13,440 nucleotides of DNA. It comes from an uncultured Lachnospiraceae bacterium (GTDB lineage: Bacteria > Bacillota > Clostridia > Lachnospirales > Lachnospiraceae). Below the pieces are notes generated by a model that was not told where the DNA came from, made no database searches, and saw only the letters and a program-made list of their open reading frames with translations. The first letter of the stretch is position 1, and the number at the start of each line of letters is the position of its first letter. Positions 1 through 8,171 of this stretch are shown here, piece after piece. Location: assembly GCA_947178115.1 (NCBI GenBank), contig CAMWXF010000011.1, positions 1-13,440 on the forward strand, in the 5' to 3' direction. Both the position numbers and the translations under genes were made by a program.

Positions 1-2
1 CT

Positions 3-1100
3 TATCACGATAAGCAGATCGGATATCCTTTTTATTTTGAAACGAGTTGTTTCCTATATAATGAGACATATCTGAAGGATTGGGCGGCGGCACAGATTGA
101 GGCAGAGCTGGACGCGCAGGCAGCCGAGGAAGCACAGCAGCAGCTTGAGGAGGAAGGAGAGCCGCAGGAGGATGAGGGCGGAAGCGCACAGACAGTCGTC
201 ATCGACGAGGAAGTGGTGAATGCAAGAGTAGAGCAGACGCTTCCGAAAACGATAGACGATATCCTCGCTTTTGCGGATGTGTATGATGCACCGGAGCAGG
301 TGGAGGCGGTCTTTAAATGGGATGTGTCCGATATTTTCTATAATTATTTCTTCGTGGGAGACTCCATTGACGTAGGCGGTAAAAACGGGGATCAGTCTGA
401 TTCCATTCATATTTATAATGAAAATGCGATTAAGTGCCTGCGGGTATATCAGAGCTTGAACCAGTTCTTTTCTATTGATACGATAGAGATCAGTTATGAC
501 GGTGTATTGCAGGATTTCATGGAAGGTAAGATCGTCTATACGGTAGCTACTACGGATGCGATTTCAAAGATTGAGAGTGCTAAGGCAGAAGGGAATTTTG
601 CTTATGATTACGGGGTATCCACAGTGCCGAACGTAAGTGAAGTCCTGCCGTCAGCCTCGCTGTCCGTGACGCAGTGCGTGGTGGTCAACGGTTACTCCGG
701 AAAGAAGGAGAAGGCCAATGATTTTGCGGTATATCTGACGGAATATGCCACGGATACGCTTTATACCAGAACCGGTAAGCTGCCTGTGTATGATAATGGC
801 GGCAACACCTATGATGATCCCAACAAAGAGGCCTTTTTACAGGAGTATATGAATTCCGTTCCGATGCCGAAGATGATCGAGACGAGTAATTTCTGGGTGG
901 AGCTGGAAATTGCTTTTGCCAAGATCTGGGATGGAGATGACGCCAACGATGACCTAAAGGCGCTGTCGGAAAAGATCATGTCTCAGGTAGTGGGCGGAGA
1001 GTATGTAGAAGAATATATTGATGTGCCCGAAGAAGTGACGGAAGAGTATGAGGACGAGACCGAAGAAGGCGCGGAAGAAAGCACCGAGCAGACGGAGTAG
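3..1100 (+). CDS. ABC transporter sugar-type substrate-binding protein, 5'-truncated
   Basis: The reading frame is open from the left edge of the window, so the N-terminus and any lipoprotein signal are missing; 365 residues remain. Near the start, 'GYPFYFET' followed by 'LYNETYLKDWA' matches the MalE-type pattern of family 1 extracellular solute-binding proteins. Later segments such as 'DDILAFAD' and the C-terminal helices fit the same fold. The protein would bind a solute, probably a sugar or oligosaccharide, outside the membrane and deliver it to an ABC permease; no permease or ATPase is visible here. Two oddities stand out. An Ala/Gln/Glu-rich insertion sits between the 'YNETYLKDWA' segment and 'TLPKTIDDILAF' (about bases 90-225). 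The last 30 or so residues form a strongly acidic Glu/Thr tail. The family call is solid; the substrate is unknown. Confidence 0.85.
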   Translation, partial: YHDKQIGYPFYFETSCFLYNETYLKDWAAAQIEAELDAQAAEEAQQQLEEEGEPQEDEGGSAQTVVIDEEVVNARVEQTLPKTIDDILAFADVYDAPEQVEAVFKWDVSDIFYNYFFVGDSIDVGGKNGDQSDSIHIYNENAIKCLRVYQSLNQFFSIDTIEISYDGVLQDFMEGKIVYTVATTDAISKIESAKAEGNFAYDYGVSTVPNVSEVLPSASLSVTQCVVVNGYSGKKEKANDFAVYLTEYATDTLYTRTGKLPVYDNGGNTYDDPNKEAFLQEYMNSVPMPKMIETSNFWVELEIAFAKIWDGDDANDDLKALSEKIMSQVVGGEYVEEYIDVPEEVTEEYEDETEEGAEESTEQTE

Positions 1101-1154
1101 TATGGATCAGAATTAGCCGGGACGGCATAAAGGGGTGCAGACACGGCATGGAGA

Positions 1155-1174
1155 TAAAGCGAACCGACGCTTTA
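1155..1174 (+). other. Small stem-loop between the binding protein and the DMT transporter
   Basis: Bases 1155-1161 (TAAAGCG) pair perfectly with 1168-1174 (CGCTTTA) around a 6-nt loop. No T-run follows, so it is not a terminator by itself. It lies in the 158-nt gap before the next gene, upstream of the terminator hairpin, and could be part of a leader structure if a promoter lies further upstream. No function can be assigned. Confidence 0.3.
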
Positions 1175-1200
1175 GTGCATATATAAAGCAGAATATGGAT

Positions 1201-1239
1201 AAAATAAGACAAGGTGTTGAAAACCTTGTTTTATTTTTT
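1201..1239 (+). terminator. Rho-independent terminator after the binding-protein gene
   Basis: Bases 1201-1214 pair with about 1224-1237 (AAAATAAGACAAGG against CCTTGTTTTATTTT) with a single G-T wobble. The loop is short and the descending arm runs into a T-rich tract. This is a typical A-/U-tract intrinsic terminator. It ends only about 20 nt before the ATG of the next gene, leaving no room for a separate promoter between them. Confidence 0.85.
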
Positions 1240-1258
1240 TTATTTCGGAGGGTATATC

Positions 1259-1690
1259 ATGTTTGGATTTTTGATTGCACTGTTATCGGGCGCGCTTATG
1301 AGTGTGCAGGGTGTATTTAACACACAGGTTACCAAGACTTCCGGCATCTGGGTGGCCAATGCGTTCGTGCAGTTTACTGCGCTGATTGTCTGTCTGGCGG
1401 CATGGCTTACCACGGACCGGTCTTCCTTTACCACGCTGTGGAAAGTGGAACCGAAGTATATGCTCCTTGGCGGTGCCATCGGGGCATTTATCACCTATAC
1501 GGTAATCAAAGGCATGGAGATGCTGGGGCCTGCCAAGGCTGTTATGATCATCGTGATCTCGCAGTTGATCGTTGCGTATCTGATCGAACTGTTTGGTTTG
1601 TTCGGGGTGGAAAAACAGCCGCTGGAAATGCGTAAGATCGTGGGAATGGGAATAGCGATTGCCGGAATTGTGATTTTTAAGTGGACATAG
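1259..1690 (+). CDS. DMT-superfamily transporter, YdcZ/DUF606 family
   Basis: This is a 143-residue, very hydrophobic protein with about five membrane helices: near residues 2-22, 30-47, 65-85, 90-115 and 122-142. The start 'MFGFLIALLSGALMSVQG' with 'NTQ' shortly after, and the 'GGAIGAF' segment, are typical of the YdcZ/DUF606 half-size drug/metabolite transporter proteins, which are normally about 140-150 residues. It probably works as a dimer or with a partner; the substrate is not known for most members. The ATG at 1259 is chosen because a CGGAGGG ribosome binding site lies at the right distance (about 1246-1252). An upstream in-frame GTG at 1214 lies inside the terminator hairpin and is unlikely. 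The terminator directly upstream means expression depends on read-through, attenuation, or a promoter overlapping the hairpin. Confidence 0.85.
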   Translation: MFGFLIALLSGALMSVQGVFNTQVTKTSGIWVANAFVQFTALIVCLAAWLTTDRSSFTTLWKVEPKYMLLGGAIGAFITYTVIKGMEMLGPAKAVMIIVISQLIVAYLIELFGLFGVEKQPLEMRKIVGMGIAIAGIVIFKWT

Positions 1691-1830
1691 GGAATAATTT
1701 ATCTTACAATGAAGATACAGTGCATAGCGGGAGCTTCCCGGAGGGACCGGCAGGGTTCGGAAGGAAAACTATGTGTAGGGTAATTATACAGGAAAAAGTG
1801 AATCATACAGGAGACGGCAGGCAGGACAGA

Positions 1831-2610
1831 ATGCGGAAAGTGCGTTGCACGGTGCGGATGGCTGTACTGTTTGTTTGTGTTATACTCTGCGGATGTACCC
1901 GCAGGGAACAACTTGTGTTGGAGACCGGGAGAGAGACCGGGACAGCGCAGGCAGCGGATGAACGGCAGGAGCAGGCAGGAAGCGATGCAGAGTCGGCGCT
2001 GCCGGAGGGGATACAGACGCGAGGGGACAGTGAGAGTCTGCCATCGGGGCAGACTATTTCGGAATCGAACGGAGCAAAGAGGGACACAGAACAGATAGCT
2101 CAGGAAGAGGAGGCAATCTGGGTGCATGTCTGCGGCGCAGTGAAGAATCCGGATGTGTATGAGCTTCCTGCAGGAAGCAGAGTGTATGAGGCCGTGAAGC
2201 AGGCGGGCGGATTTACGGAGGAAGCAGACGAAAGTTATGTAAACCAAGCGCAGATTCTGTCGGACGGAGCAAAGCTGGTCATTCCGACAACGGAGCAGAC
2301 ACAGGCGATGGCGCAGGGAGATCAGGACGGCAATATCGGTATTATCGATGGAGACACGACAGAGTCCGGTGCGCCTAAGCAGGATGTTGCCGAAGGGGGC
2401 ACTGATGCAGCGGGTACAAAGATCAACATCAATACTGCCACGCAGGCGCAGTTGTGTGAGATTCCGGGAATCGGAGCCACCAGGGCGGCGGCGATCGCGG
2501 CATACAGGCAGGAGCACGGCGCATTTGCCCGGATTGAAGATATCATGAATGTGAGTGGTATCAAGGAAGGGACATATGTGAAAATCAAGGATAGTATTAC
2601 AGTAAATTAG
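1831..2610 (+). CDS. comEA: ComEA-like DNA receptor (SLBB + helix-hairpin-helix), predicted lipoprotein
   Basis: This is the DNA-binding receptor of the transformation machinery, acting outside the membrane and handing DNA to ComEC. With the ATG at 1831 the 259-residue product starts with a short basic region, a hydrophobic stretch and a lipobox L-C-G-C (Cys22). A Glu/Gln/Ser-rich linker follows (about residues 25-95). Next comes an SLBB domain (about 96-155, 'VHVCGAVKNPDVYELPAG') and a C-terminal helix-hairpin-helix pair (about 198-259, 'ININTA', 'IPGIGATRAAAI'). This is the ComEA layout. The frame is open back to a GTG at 1681; ATG 1771 and GTG 1798 are alternative starts, the former with a good GGAAGG upstream. 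I prefer 1831 because it gives a standard lipoprotein signal. It lies 12 nt before the response regulator and in the same operon as comEC. Confidence 0.88.
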   Translation: MRKVRCTVRMAVLFVCVILCGCTRREQLVLETGRETGTAQAADERQEQAGSDAESALPEGIQTRGDSESLPSGQTISESNGAKRDTEQIAQEEEAIWVHVCGAVKNPDVYELPAGSRVYEAVKQAGGFTEEADESYVNQAQILSDGAKLVIPTTEQTQAMAQGDQDGNIGIIDGDTTESGAPKQDVAEGGTDAAGTKININTATQAQLCEIPGIGATRAAAIAAYRQEHGAFARIEDIMNVSGIKEGTYVKIKDSITVN

Positions 2611-2622
2611 GGGCGGAGCAGA

Positions 2623-3309
2623 ATGGGACAAAGGGTTTTGGTAGTTGATGATGAGAAATTAATCGTGAAGGGTATACGGTTCAGTCTGGAGCAGGACGAT
2701 ATGGAAGTTGACTGCGCATACGACGGGGAGGAAGCGCTTGAGCTGGCGAGACAGAATCAGTATGACATGATCTTACTGGATGTCATGCTTCCTAAGATGA
2801 CCGGTTTTGAAGTTTGTCAGCAGATCAGAGAATTTTCCAACGTCCCAATAGTTATGTTAACCGCAAAAGGGGATGACATGGACAAAATCCTCGGGCTTGA
2901 ATATGGTGCAGACGATTATATCACAAAGCCCTTTAACATTCTGGAGGTCAAAGCGCGCATTAAGGCGATCATACGCAGGACGACCCGTAAGAGCGGCGAT
3001 AAGGAAACGCAAAGAATGGTAGAGAAAGGCGGCATGCGCTTAGACTGCGAGGGCAGAAGGGTCTATATCGAGGATAAAGAGATCAATCTGACAGCCAAGG
3101 AATTTGAAGTATTAGAATTATTGATGAAGAATCCGGGCAAGGTATACAGCAGGGAAAGCCTGTTAAAGCTCGTGTGGGGCAACGATTATCCGGGAGATGT
3201 CAGAACTGTGGACGTACATATCAGGCGGCTGCGAGAGAAGATCGAGATTGTTCCCGGTGAACCTGTTTACGTGCGGACTAAGTGGGGTGTGGGGTATTAC
3301 TTTGCTTAA
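2623..3309 (+). CDS. OmpR/PhoB-family response regulator
   Basis: This is a transcription factor of a two-component system, 228 residues, the usual length. The receiver domain (residues 3-118) has the acidic pair Asp9/Asp10, phospho-acceptor Asp53 ('LLDVMLPKMTG'), Thr80, Tyr99 and Lys102 ('ITKPF'). The C-terminal winged helix (about 130-227) ends with the typical 'VDVHIRRLREKIE' recognition helix and 'RTKWGVGYYF' wing. The partner kinase starts inside its last codons (8-nt overlap), so the pair is translationally coupled. The regulon is unknown. Its location between comEA and comEC suggests, but does not prove, control of competence or envelope genes. Confidence 0.95.
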   Translation: MGQRVLVVDDEKLIVKGIRFSLEQDDMEVDCAYDGEEALELARQNQYDMILLDVMLPKMTGFEVCQQIREFSNVPIVMLTAKGDDMDKILGLEYGADDYITKPFNILEVKARIKAIIRRTTRKSGDKETQRMVEKGGMRLDCEGRRVYIEDKEINLTAKEFEVLELLMKNPGKVYSRESLLKLVWGNDYPGDVRTVDVHIRRLREKIEIVPGEPVYVRTKWGVGYYFA

Positions 3310-4771
3310 GGATAGGATACATAACATTATATTTCTGAGAAGTCTAAAGACAAGGATCTTTCTGATCTTGCTTATCGTCGGGCTGATACCATGTGTCAGT
3401 ATGCGGTATGCGATCTTACGGAATTATGAGCAGCGTGCGGTCAGTGTCAGAACATCGGACATCACCACGCAGCTCAGGATTCTGGCGAATCACCTGATTA
3501 CTTATCATTATCTGCAGGATACCTCTTATGAGGTAATTAATGCTGAGCTTGACCAGCTGTCCAATCTCTATGACGGGCGTGTCATGGTTATTAACAGTGA
3601 TCTGCGCATCGTCAAGGACACTTATGGGATCAGCGAGAACAAGACCATGATTTCGGAGGAAGTGGTACGCTGTATCAAGGGAGAGAGCACCAACAAGTAT
3701 GATAAAGACAACGGATATATCGAGATGACGATCCCGATCACGGAGACGGTCCGCTTTGAAGACGGTCCGCAGGAGACGGTCGAACAAGAGGTCGTGAGAG
3801 GCGTCATGTTAGTCAGCGCTTCCACAGACAGCATCAGGGTGACGATGGATATTTTAAGCCGTAAGGCGCTGCTTGTGGAGATCATTGCGATCATCGTTCT
3901 TTTCGTGTTATCGACTCTGGCAGTGCAGGCGCTGATCAGACCTTTTGAGAAGATTACGGAGGCGCTGAATAAGGCGCAGGAGGGATATACGGACGATCCG
4001 ATTTCCGTTACCGATTGTCTGGAGACAGAACATATCGGAGATGCTTTTAACAGGGTGCTCGGCAGAATGAAGCTTCTGGATGATTCCAGACAGGAGTTTG
4101 TGTCCAACGTGTCCCACGAATTAAAGACGCCCATCACTTCCATGAAAGTGTTGGCGGACTCGCTGATCAGCCAGCGGGATGTGCCGATAGAATTGTATCA
4201 GGAATTTATGACGGACATTGCGAAGGAGATCGAACGTGAGGATAAAATCATAACGGATCTTCTGGCGCTTGTGAAGATGGACAGAACAGCGGCGGATCTG
4301 AATATTGCCGAGGTGGACATCAATGTGCTGGTGGAACTGATTATGAAACGGCTGCGTCCCATTGCGCAGAAGAGGGATGTGGAGCTGGTGTATGAGAGCG
4401 TGCGCCCTGTCACTGCGGCGGTGGACGAGGTGAAGATGACGTTAGTCATTTCCAATCTGGTGGAAAATGCGGTCAAATATAATAAAGAGCACGGCTGGGT
4501 CAAGGTAACGCTGGATGCGGATCACCAGTTTTTTACCATAGAAGTGGCGGATTCCGGTATCGGTATCCCGGCTGAATCGCTGGATCATATTTATGAGAGA
4601 TTCTATCGCGTGGATAAGTCCCGGTCCAGAGAAATTGGCGGAACGGGGCTTGGACTTGCGATTACCAGAAGCGCGGTCCTGATGCACAGGGGTTCCATCA
4701 GGGTGGAAAGTGTAGAAGAAGAGGGAACCGTTTTCAGGGTGAGGATACCTTTGTCCTATATTCCAGTCTAA
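3302..4771 (+). CDS. Membrane sensor histidine kinase (HAMP-HisKA-HATPase_c)
   Basis: The product is about 489 residues. TM1 lies near residues 17-35, followed by an extracellular sensor region of about 150 residues, then TM2 (about 188-210) and HAMP (about 210-262). The HisKA domain carries the phospho-acceptor His272 ('VSHELKTP'). The ATPase domain has an N-box (Asn385/Asn389, 'NLVENAVKYN'), G1 'DSGIGIP' near 417 and G2 'GGTGLGL' near 446. The first in-frame ATG (3401) would remove TM1, so I chose TTG 3302, which overlaps the response regulator stop and gives 'MLKDRIHNII'. Longer in-frame starts run back into the regulator gene and add no recognisable domain. It would phosphorylate the upstream OmpR-type regulator. 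The ligand is not evident; the sensor region resembles the PAS-like (dCache/sCache) folds common in such kinases, but this is a guess. Confidence 0.93.
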   Translation: MLKDRIHNIIFLRSLKTRIFLILLIVGLIPCVSMRYAILRNYEQRAVSVRTSDITTQLRILANHLITYHYLQDTSYEVINAELDQLSNLYDGRVMVINSDLRIVKDTYGISENKTMISEEVVRCIKGESTNKYDKDNGYIEMTIPITETVRFEDGPQETVEQEVVRGVMLVSASTDSIRVTMDILSRKALLVEIIAIIVLFVLSTLAVQALIRPFEKITEALNKAQEGYTDDPISVTDCLETEHIGDAFNRVLGRMKLLDDSRQEFVSNVSHELKTPITSMKVLADSLISQRDVPIELYQEFMTDIAKEIEREDKIITDLLALVKMDRTAADLNIAEVDINVLVELIMKRLRPIAQKRDVELVYESVRPVTAAVDEVKMTLVISNLVENAVKYNKEHGWVKVTLDADHQFFTIEVADSGIGIPAESLDHIYERFYRVDKSRSREIGGTGLGLAITRSAVLMHRGSIRVESVEEEGTVFRVRIPLSYIPV

Positions 4772-4799
4772 AAACGGAAACATAGAAGGAAGTGTGCTT

Positions 4800-5729
4800 A
4801 TGAACAGAATACGGACTGCGGTATGGCTGATTATAGTGTCTGCGCTGCTTTGTGCGGCGTGCGGCAGTGAGTCCCAGCCGGAGAGCGGAAAAGTATATAA
4901 TATATATTATGTAGATAATGATGAAACGAAGACGCTTGCGCGGGAGTATGTCAGCGAGACGGAAGAAAGTGAGAAGCTGCTTGAGGAACTGCTTGGACAG
5001 TTGGAAGAGATTCCTTCCAAATTTGAATATAAGGCACCGCTTGCAAGCGGCTTCGGACTGATCGGTTACACCATAGACAACGGTCAGATTACTATGAATT
5101 TCGATGAACATTATAAAGAGATGGACCGAGTCAGAGAAGTGCTTATGCGGGCGGCGATCGTCAGAACCGTGACGCAGGTATCCGAGATCAATTATGTTTC
5201 CTTTATGGTGCAGGGGGAACCGCTCACGGACAGCAGCGGCAACGCTATCGGTACGATGTCGGCGGATTTGTTTATCAACAATGCCGGCAATGAGATCAAT
5301 GCCTATGAGAAAGTGAATCTGCACCTGTATTTCGCCAACGAGGACGGCAACGGGCTGGTGGAGGAGAATCGCCGGAATGTGGTATACAGCAGCAATATTT
5401 CTCTGGAGAAACTGGTAGTGGAGAAGCTGATCGAGGGCCCCATGGCGGAAGGGGCATATCCTACCGTAAATCCGGAGACGAAGGTCATCAGTGTGACAAT
5501 TAAAGATGGAATATGTTATGTAAACTTAAATGAAGCATTTTTGAATCAGCCGTATAATGTCAGTGCGGATGTGACGATCTATTCCCTTACCAATTCGCTG
5601 GTGGAATTATCCAATGTGAATAAGGTTCAGATCTCGATCAATGGCGAGTCAAATGTTTCATATCGTGAGAATGTTGCTTTAAGCAGTGTTTTCGAGAGAA
5701 ATCTGGATCTGTTGGCAACGCCGGAATGA
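4800..5729 (+). CDS. Lipoprotein with two GerMN domains
   Basis: The 309-residue product has a signal peptide ending in C-A-A-C. The cysteine at -3 makes a slightly atypical lipobox, but lipidation is still likely. Two GerMN repeats follow, about residues 50-155 and 165-295. The second contains the recognisable pattern 'LEKLVVEKLIEGP', 'VISVTIKDGICYVNLNEAF' and 'TIYSLTNSLVELSNVNKVQ'. GerMN is the domain of spore germination protein GerM and of actinobacterial LpqB. It probably binds a wall or envelope component at the outer membrane face. ATG 4800 is preferred over GTG 4794 because the AAGGAAG ribosome site then has normal spacing. The gene lies 28 nt after the kinase and just before comEC, in the same operon. 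A modulator role for the kinase is inferred from the LpqB parallel. Confidence 0.88.
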   Translation: MNRIRTAVWLIIVSALLCAACGSESQPESGKVYNIYYVDNDETKTLAREYVSETEESEKLLEELLGQLEEIPSKFEYKAPLASGFGLIGYTIDNGQITMNFDEHYKEMDRVREVLMRAAIVRTVTQVSEINYVSFMVQGEPLTDSSGNAIGTMSADLFINNAGNEINAYEKVNLHLYFANEDGNGLVEENRRNVVYSSNISLEKLVVEKLIEGPMAEGAYPTVNPETKVISVTIKDGICYVNLNEAFLNQPYNVSADVTIYSLTNSLVELSNVNKVQISINGESNVSYRENVALSSVFERNLDLLATPE

Positions 5730-5758
5730 TGAGGAATTATGAACAGTGGGAGGAAAAC

Positions 5759-8134
5759 ATGATAAATATAAGAAGACCTATGTGCGTGGTCGGGGCAGTC
5801 TATGTGGCGTTAAACGTTGCCATGATGTTAATTACAAACAGGGGCGCGCCGACGTACGGGAATTTGGATAAAGAGCGGGTAACCGTGGCGGGGTACGTGA
5901 CCGGCAAGGAATACCGAGTGAGTCGGAATGATAAAGTACCCGTCGTAACCCTGTCTGAAGCAGTTATTCTTGAGGAAAGTCGGATTTCCGTTCTGGAACA
6001 ATTCTTATCAGATTCTGAGAAGATTCCACAACAAAGATTACATCGTATCTGGAAAGAAAACAAAGAATATTTAAGAAGGAAGGACACCGTCGGAATCGAG
6101 GGAGTCTTATGTTATATGGATGAGGCGGAGTTCCCCGAGATGGGAAGCCTTGTGATCATGCGCGGCAGTTACCGTGCTTTGACACACGCTACAAATCCCG
6201 GAGAGTTCGACGGAGCGGACTATTATAGAATCATGGGGCAGCAGGGCAGAGTCATGGAGTGCGGGCTCTTAGTAAAGAGTACGACCCATGACGGCTTCGG
6301 AGAGTGCATGTATCGGCTCAGAGAATACTGTTCGCTGTTACTGGATGCCTGTTACGGTTCGGAGAACGCCTCTGTTATGAAAGCCATGCTTCTGGGGGAA
6401 AAAGGCACTCTGGATGCGGATATCAAAGAACTCTATCAGCAAAACGGAATTATCCACATATTGGCCATCAGCGGACTTCACTTGTCCGTGATCGGGATGG
6501 GGTGCCATGCATTCCTTAAGAAAATAAGATTGCCGGAAGCGGTTAACATAATATTTGCTATCGGACTGATGTACTGTTACGGCACGATGACCGGAATGGG
6601 AGTTTCCATGCTGCGGGCATATATTATGTTTGCCCTGCATTTGTGCGCGGGACTGATAGGCAGAACCTACGACCTGCTGTGTGCGGTGACTGTGGCGGCA
6701 CTGGTAGTTTTAAACAGGCAGCCGCTGTATTTGCAGCACAGCGGTTTTCTGTTTTCATTCGGCGCCATCTGCGGCATAGGGATTTTCCTGCCTGCCACGA
6801 AGCAGAATCTGTTTGGTCAGGGCAGAGTAGAGCAGGCCGTCTTTGCGGGAATTGCCGTATCCCTCTCCACGCTTCCGGTGTATCTGAACTTCTATTATGA
6901 GTTTCCGCCCTATTCGGTGCTTTTAAATCTCATTGTAATTCCCTGCATGACACTGACGCTTCTGTGCGGTCTGATCAGTCTGGCTGCCGCGGCGTGTTTC
7001 CTGCCCCTCGGCGTGGCGGTCTCATACCCGGTGGCGGCGCTGCTGGGATTCTATAAAAAATGCTGCGATTTCTGTCTGTCGCTTCCGGATAACCGGTGGG
7101 GGACAGGCTGTCCGAAGCCGTGGCAGACAGTGATGTTCCTGCTTATTCTTGCGGGACTGTGTGTCGGAAACAGATGGCTGCCGAAGCTGTATTTCTGGCA
7201 GGGTGTGCTTTGTGCGCTTCTGGTGCTGACGATCAGACTGCCCTACGGCCTGCAGATCACCATGGTGGATGTTGGGCAGGGAGACTGCATATATCTGGCG
7301 GAGGACAGCGGCATGCATATGCTGATAGACGGCGGAAGTTCTGACCAGAGTGATGTGGCAGAATATCAGATTATGCCGTTCCTGAAACATGAGGGCGCTA
7401 CCTGTCTGGACGCCGTGGTGGTCACCCATCCGGATAGCGATCATATATGCGGCATCCGTGGGCTGCTGGAGGAGGCAGGCACAGGCGGCATATCCATCAG
7501 AGCCCTGTACTTGCCCGATGTGGGAGAACGGGGCAGGACGGAAGAATACTGCAAGCTGGAAAAGGAGGCAGAAGCGGCAGACGTTCCGGTACGCTATATC
7601 GGCGCAGGAGATATTTTACAATGCGGAAAAGTTATGTTAACCTGTCTGCATCCTGAGAAAGGATGGAATACCACAGATACGAATGCTTATTCTACAGTGC
7701 TGTACTTGACCTACGGGGATTTCACCGCGCTTTTCACAGGAGATTTGGAAGGAGAAGGAGAGCGGAAGGTGGTGGATTTGATAAGAACGGGGCAAAACAG
7801 TGGAAAAAATATAATCGGAGAAAATGATTCCGGACAGGACGACATAGGAGTGGAGAAGCCGGTAGCGGATGTGAATATACATGATATTACACTGCTGAAA
7901 GTGGCCCACCACGGCTCCGGGAATTCTACCGGGGAGGATTTCCTGCAGGCGGTAAATCCTAAAGTCGCCCTGATCTCGGCAGGGCGAAACAACAGATACG
8001 GACATCCTCACGAAGAACTGCTGGATAGGCTGCGAAACTGCGGATGCCTGATCTACCGAACTCAGGAGAGCGGCGCAGTGACCGTGCGGGTACGAGGCGG
8101 TAAGGTGCGGGTGAGCGGGTATCTGGAAGAGTAG
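5759..8134 (+). CDS. comEC: DNA internalisation channel ComEC/Rec2
   Basis: This is the polytopic membrane channel that carries single-stranded transforming DNA into the cytoplasm; 791 residues, normal for the family. The N-terminal DUF4131-type region is followed by the competence domain with the signature 'LAISGLHLSVIGMG' near residue 236 and many membrane helices. The C-terminal metallo-beta-lactamase-like domain has 'MVDVGQGD', 'THPDSDH' (His557, Asp561, His562), 'FTGDLEGEGE', 'VAHHGSGNST' and a late 'GHPHEELL'. This domain is thought to degrade the non-transported strand. About 35 polar residues are inserted between the last 'TGDL' and 'HHGS' motifs. ATG 5759 has a textbook GGGAGG site 5 nt upstream. 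An in-frame ATG at 5726 overlaps the previous stop as ATGA and would add 11 residues. Confidence 0.95.
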   Translation: MINIRRPMCVVGAVYVALNVAMMLITNRGAPTYGNLDKERVTVAGYVTGKEYRVSRNDKVPVVTLSEAVILEESRISVLEQFLSDSEKIPQQRLHRIWKENKEYLRRKDTVGIEGVLCYMDEAEFPEMGSLVIMRGSYRALTHATNPGEFDGADYYRIMGQQGRVMECGLLVKSTTHDGFGECMYRLREYCSLLLDACYGSENASVMKAMLLGEKGTLDADIKELYQQNGIIHILAISGLHLSVIGMGCHAFLKKIRLPEAVNIIFAIGLMYCYGTMTGMGVSMLRAYIMFALHLCAGLIGRTYDLLCAVTVAALVVLNRQPLYLQHSGFLFSFGAICGIGIFLPATKQNLFGQGRVEQAVFAGIAVSLSTLPVYLNFYYEFPPYSVLLNLIVIPCMTLTLLCGLISLAAAACFLPLGVAVSYPVAALLGFYKKCCDFCLSLPDNRWGTGCPKPWQTVMFLLILAGLCVGNRWLPKLYFWQGVLCALLVLTIRLPYGLQITMVDVGQGDCIYLAEDSGMHMLIDGGSSDQSDVAEYQIMPFLKHEGATCLDAVVVTHPDSDHICGIRGLLEEAGTGGISIRALYLPDVGERGRTEEYCKLEKEAEAADVPVRYIGAGDILQCGKVMLTCLHPEKGWNTTDTNAYSTVLYLTYGDFTALFTGDLEGEGERKVVDLIRTGQNSGKNIIGENDSGQDDIGVEKPVADVNIHDITLLKVAHHGSGNSTGEDFLQAVNPKVALISAGRNNRYGHPHEELLDRLRNCGCLIYRTQESGAVTVRVRGGKVRVSGYLEE

Positions 8135-8171
8135 GCGGTGGTTACTGCTTGCAGTATAATGTTATTTTGCG

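Noticed and set aside
1100..1200. Guanidine riboswitch upstream of the small DMT transporter
   Set aside because: GGGACGG occurs near 1118, but I cannot build the paired ACGR-loop hairpins of guanidine-II or the longer guanidine-I fold.
1699..2631. 310-residue open frame on the - strand opposite comEA
   Set aside because: Shadow frame: the + strand encodes clear SLBB and helix-hairpin-helix domains with a good start, and the antisense product is Arg/Cys/Leu-rich with no recognisable motif.
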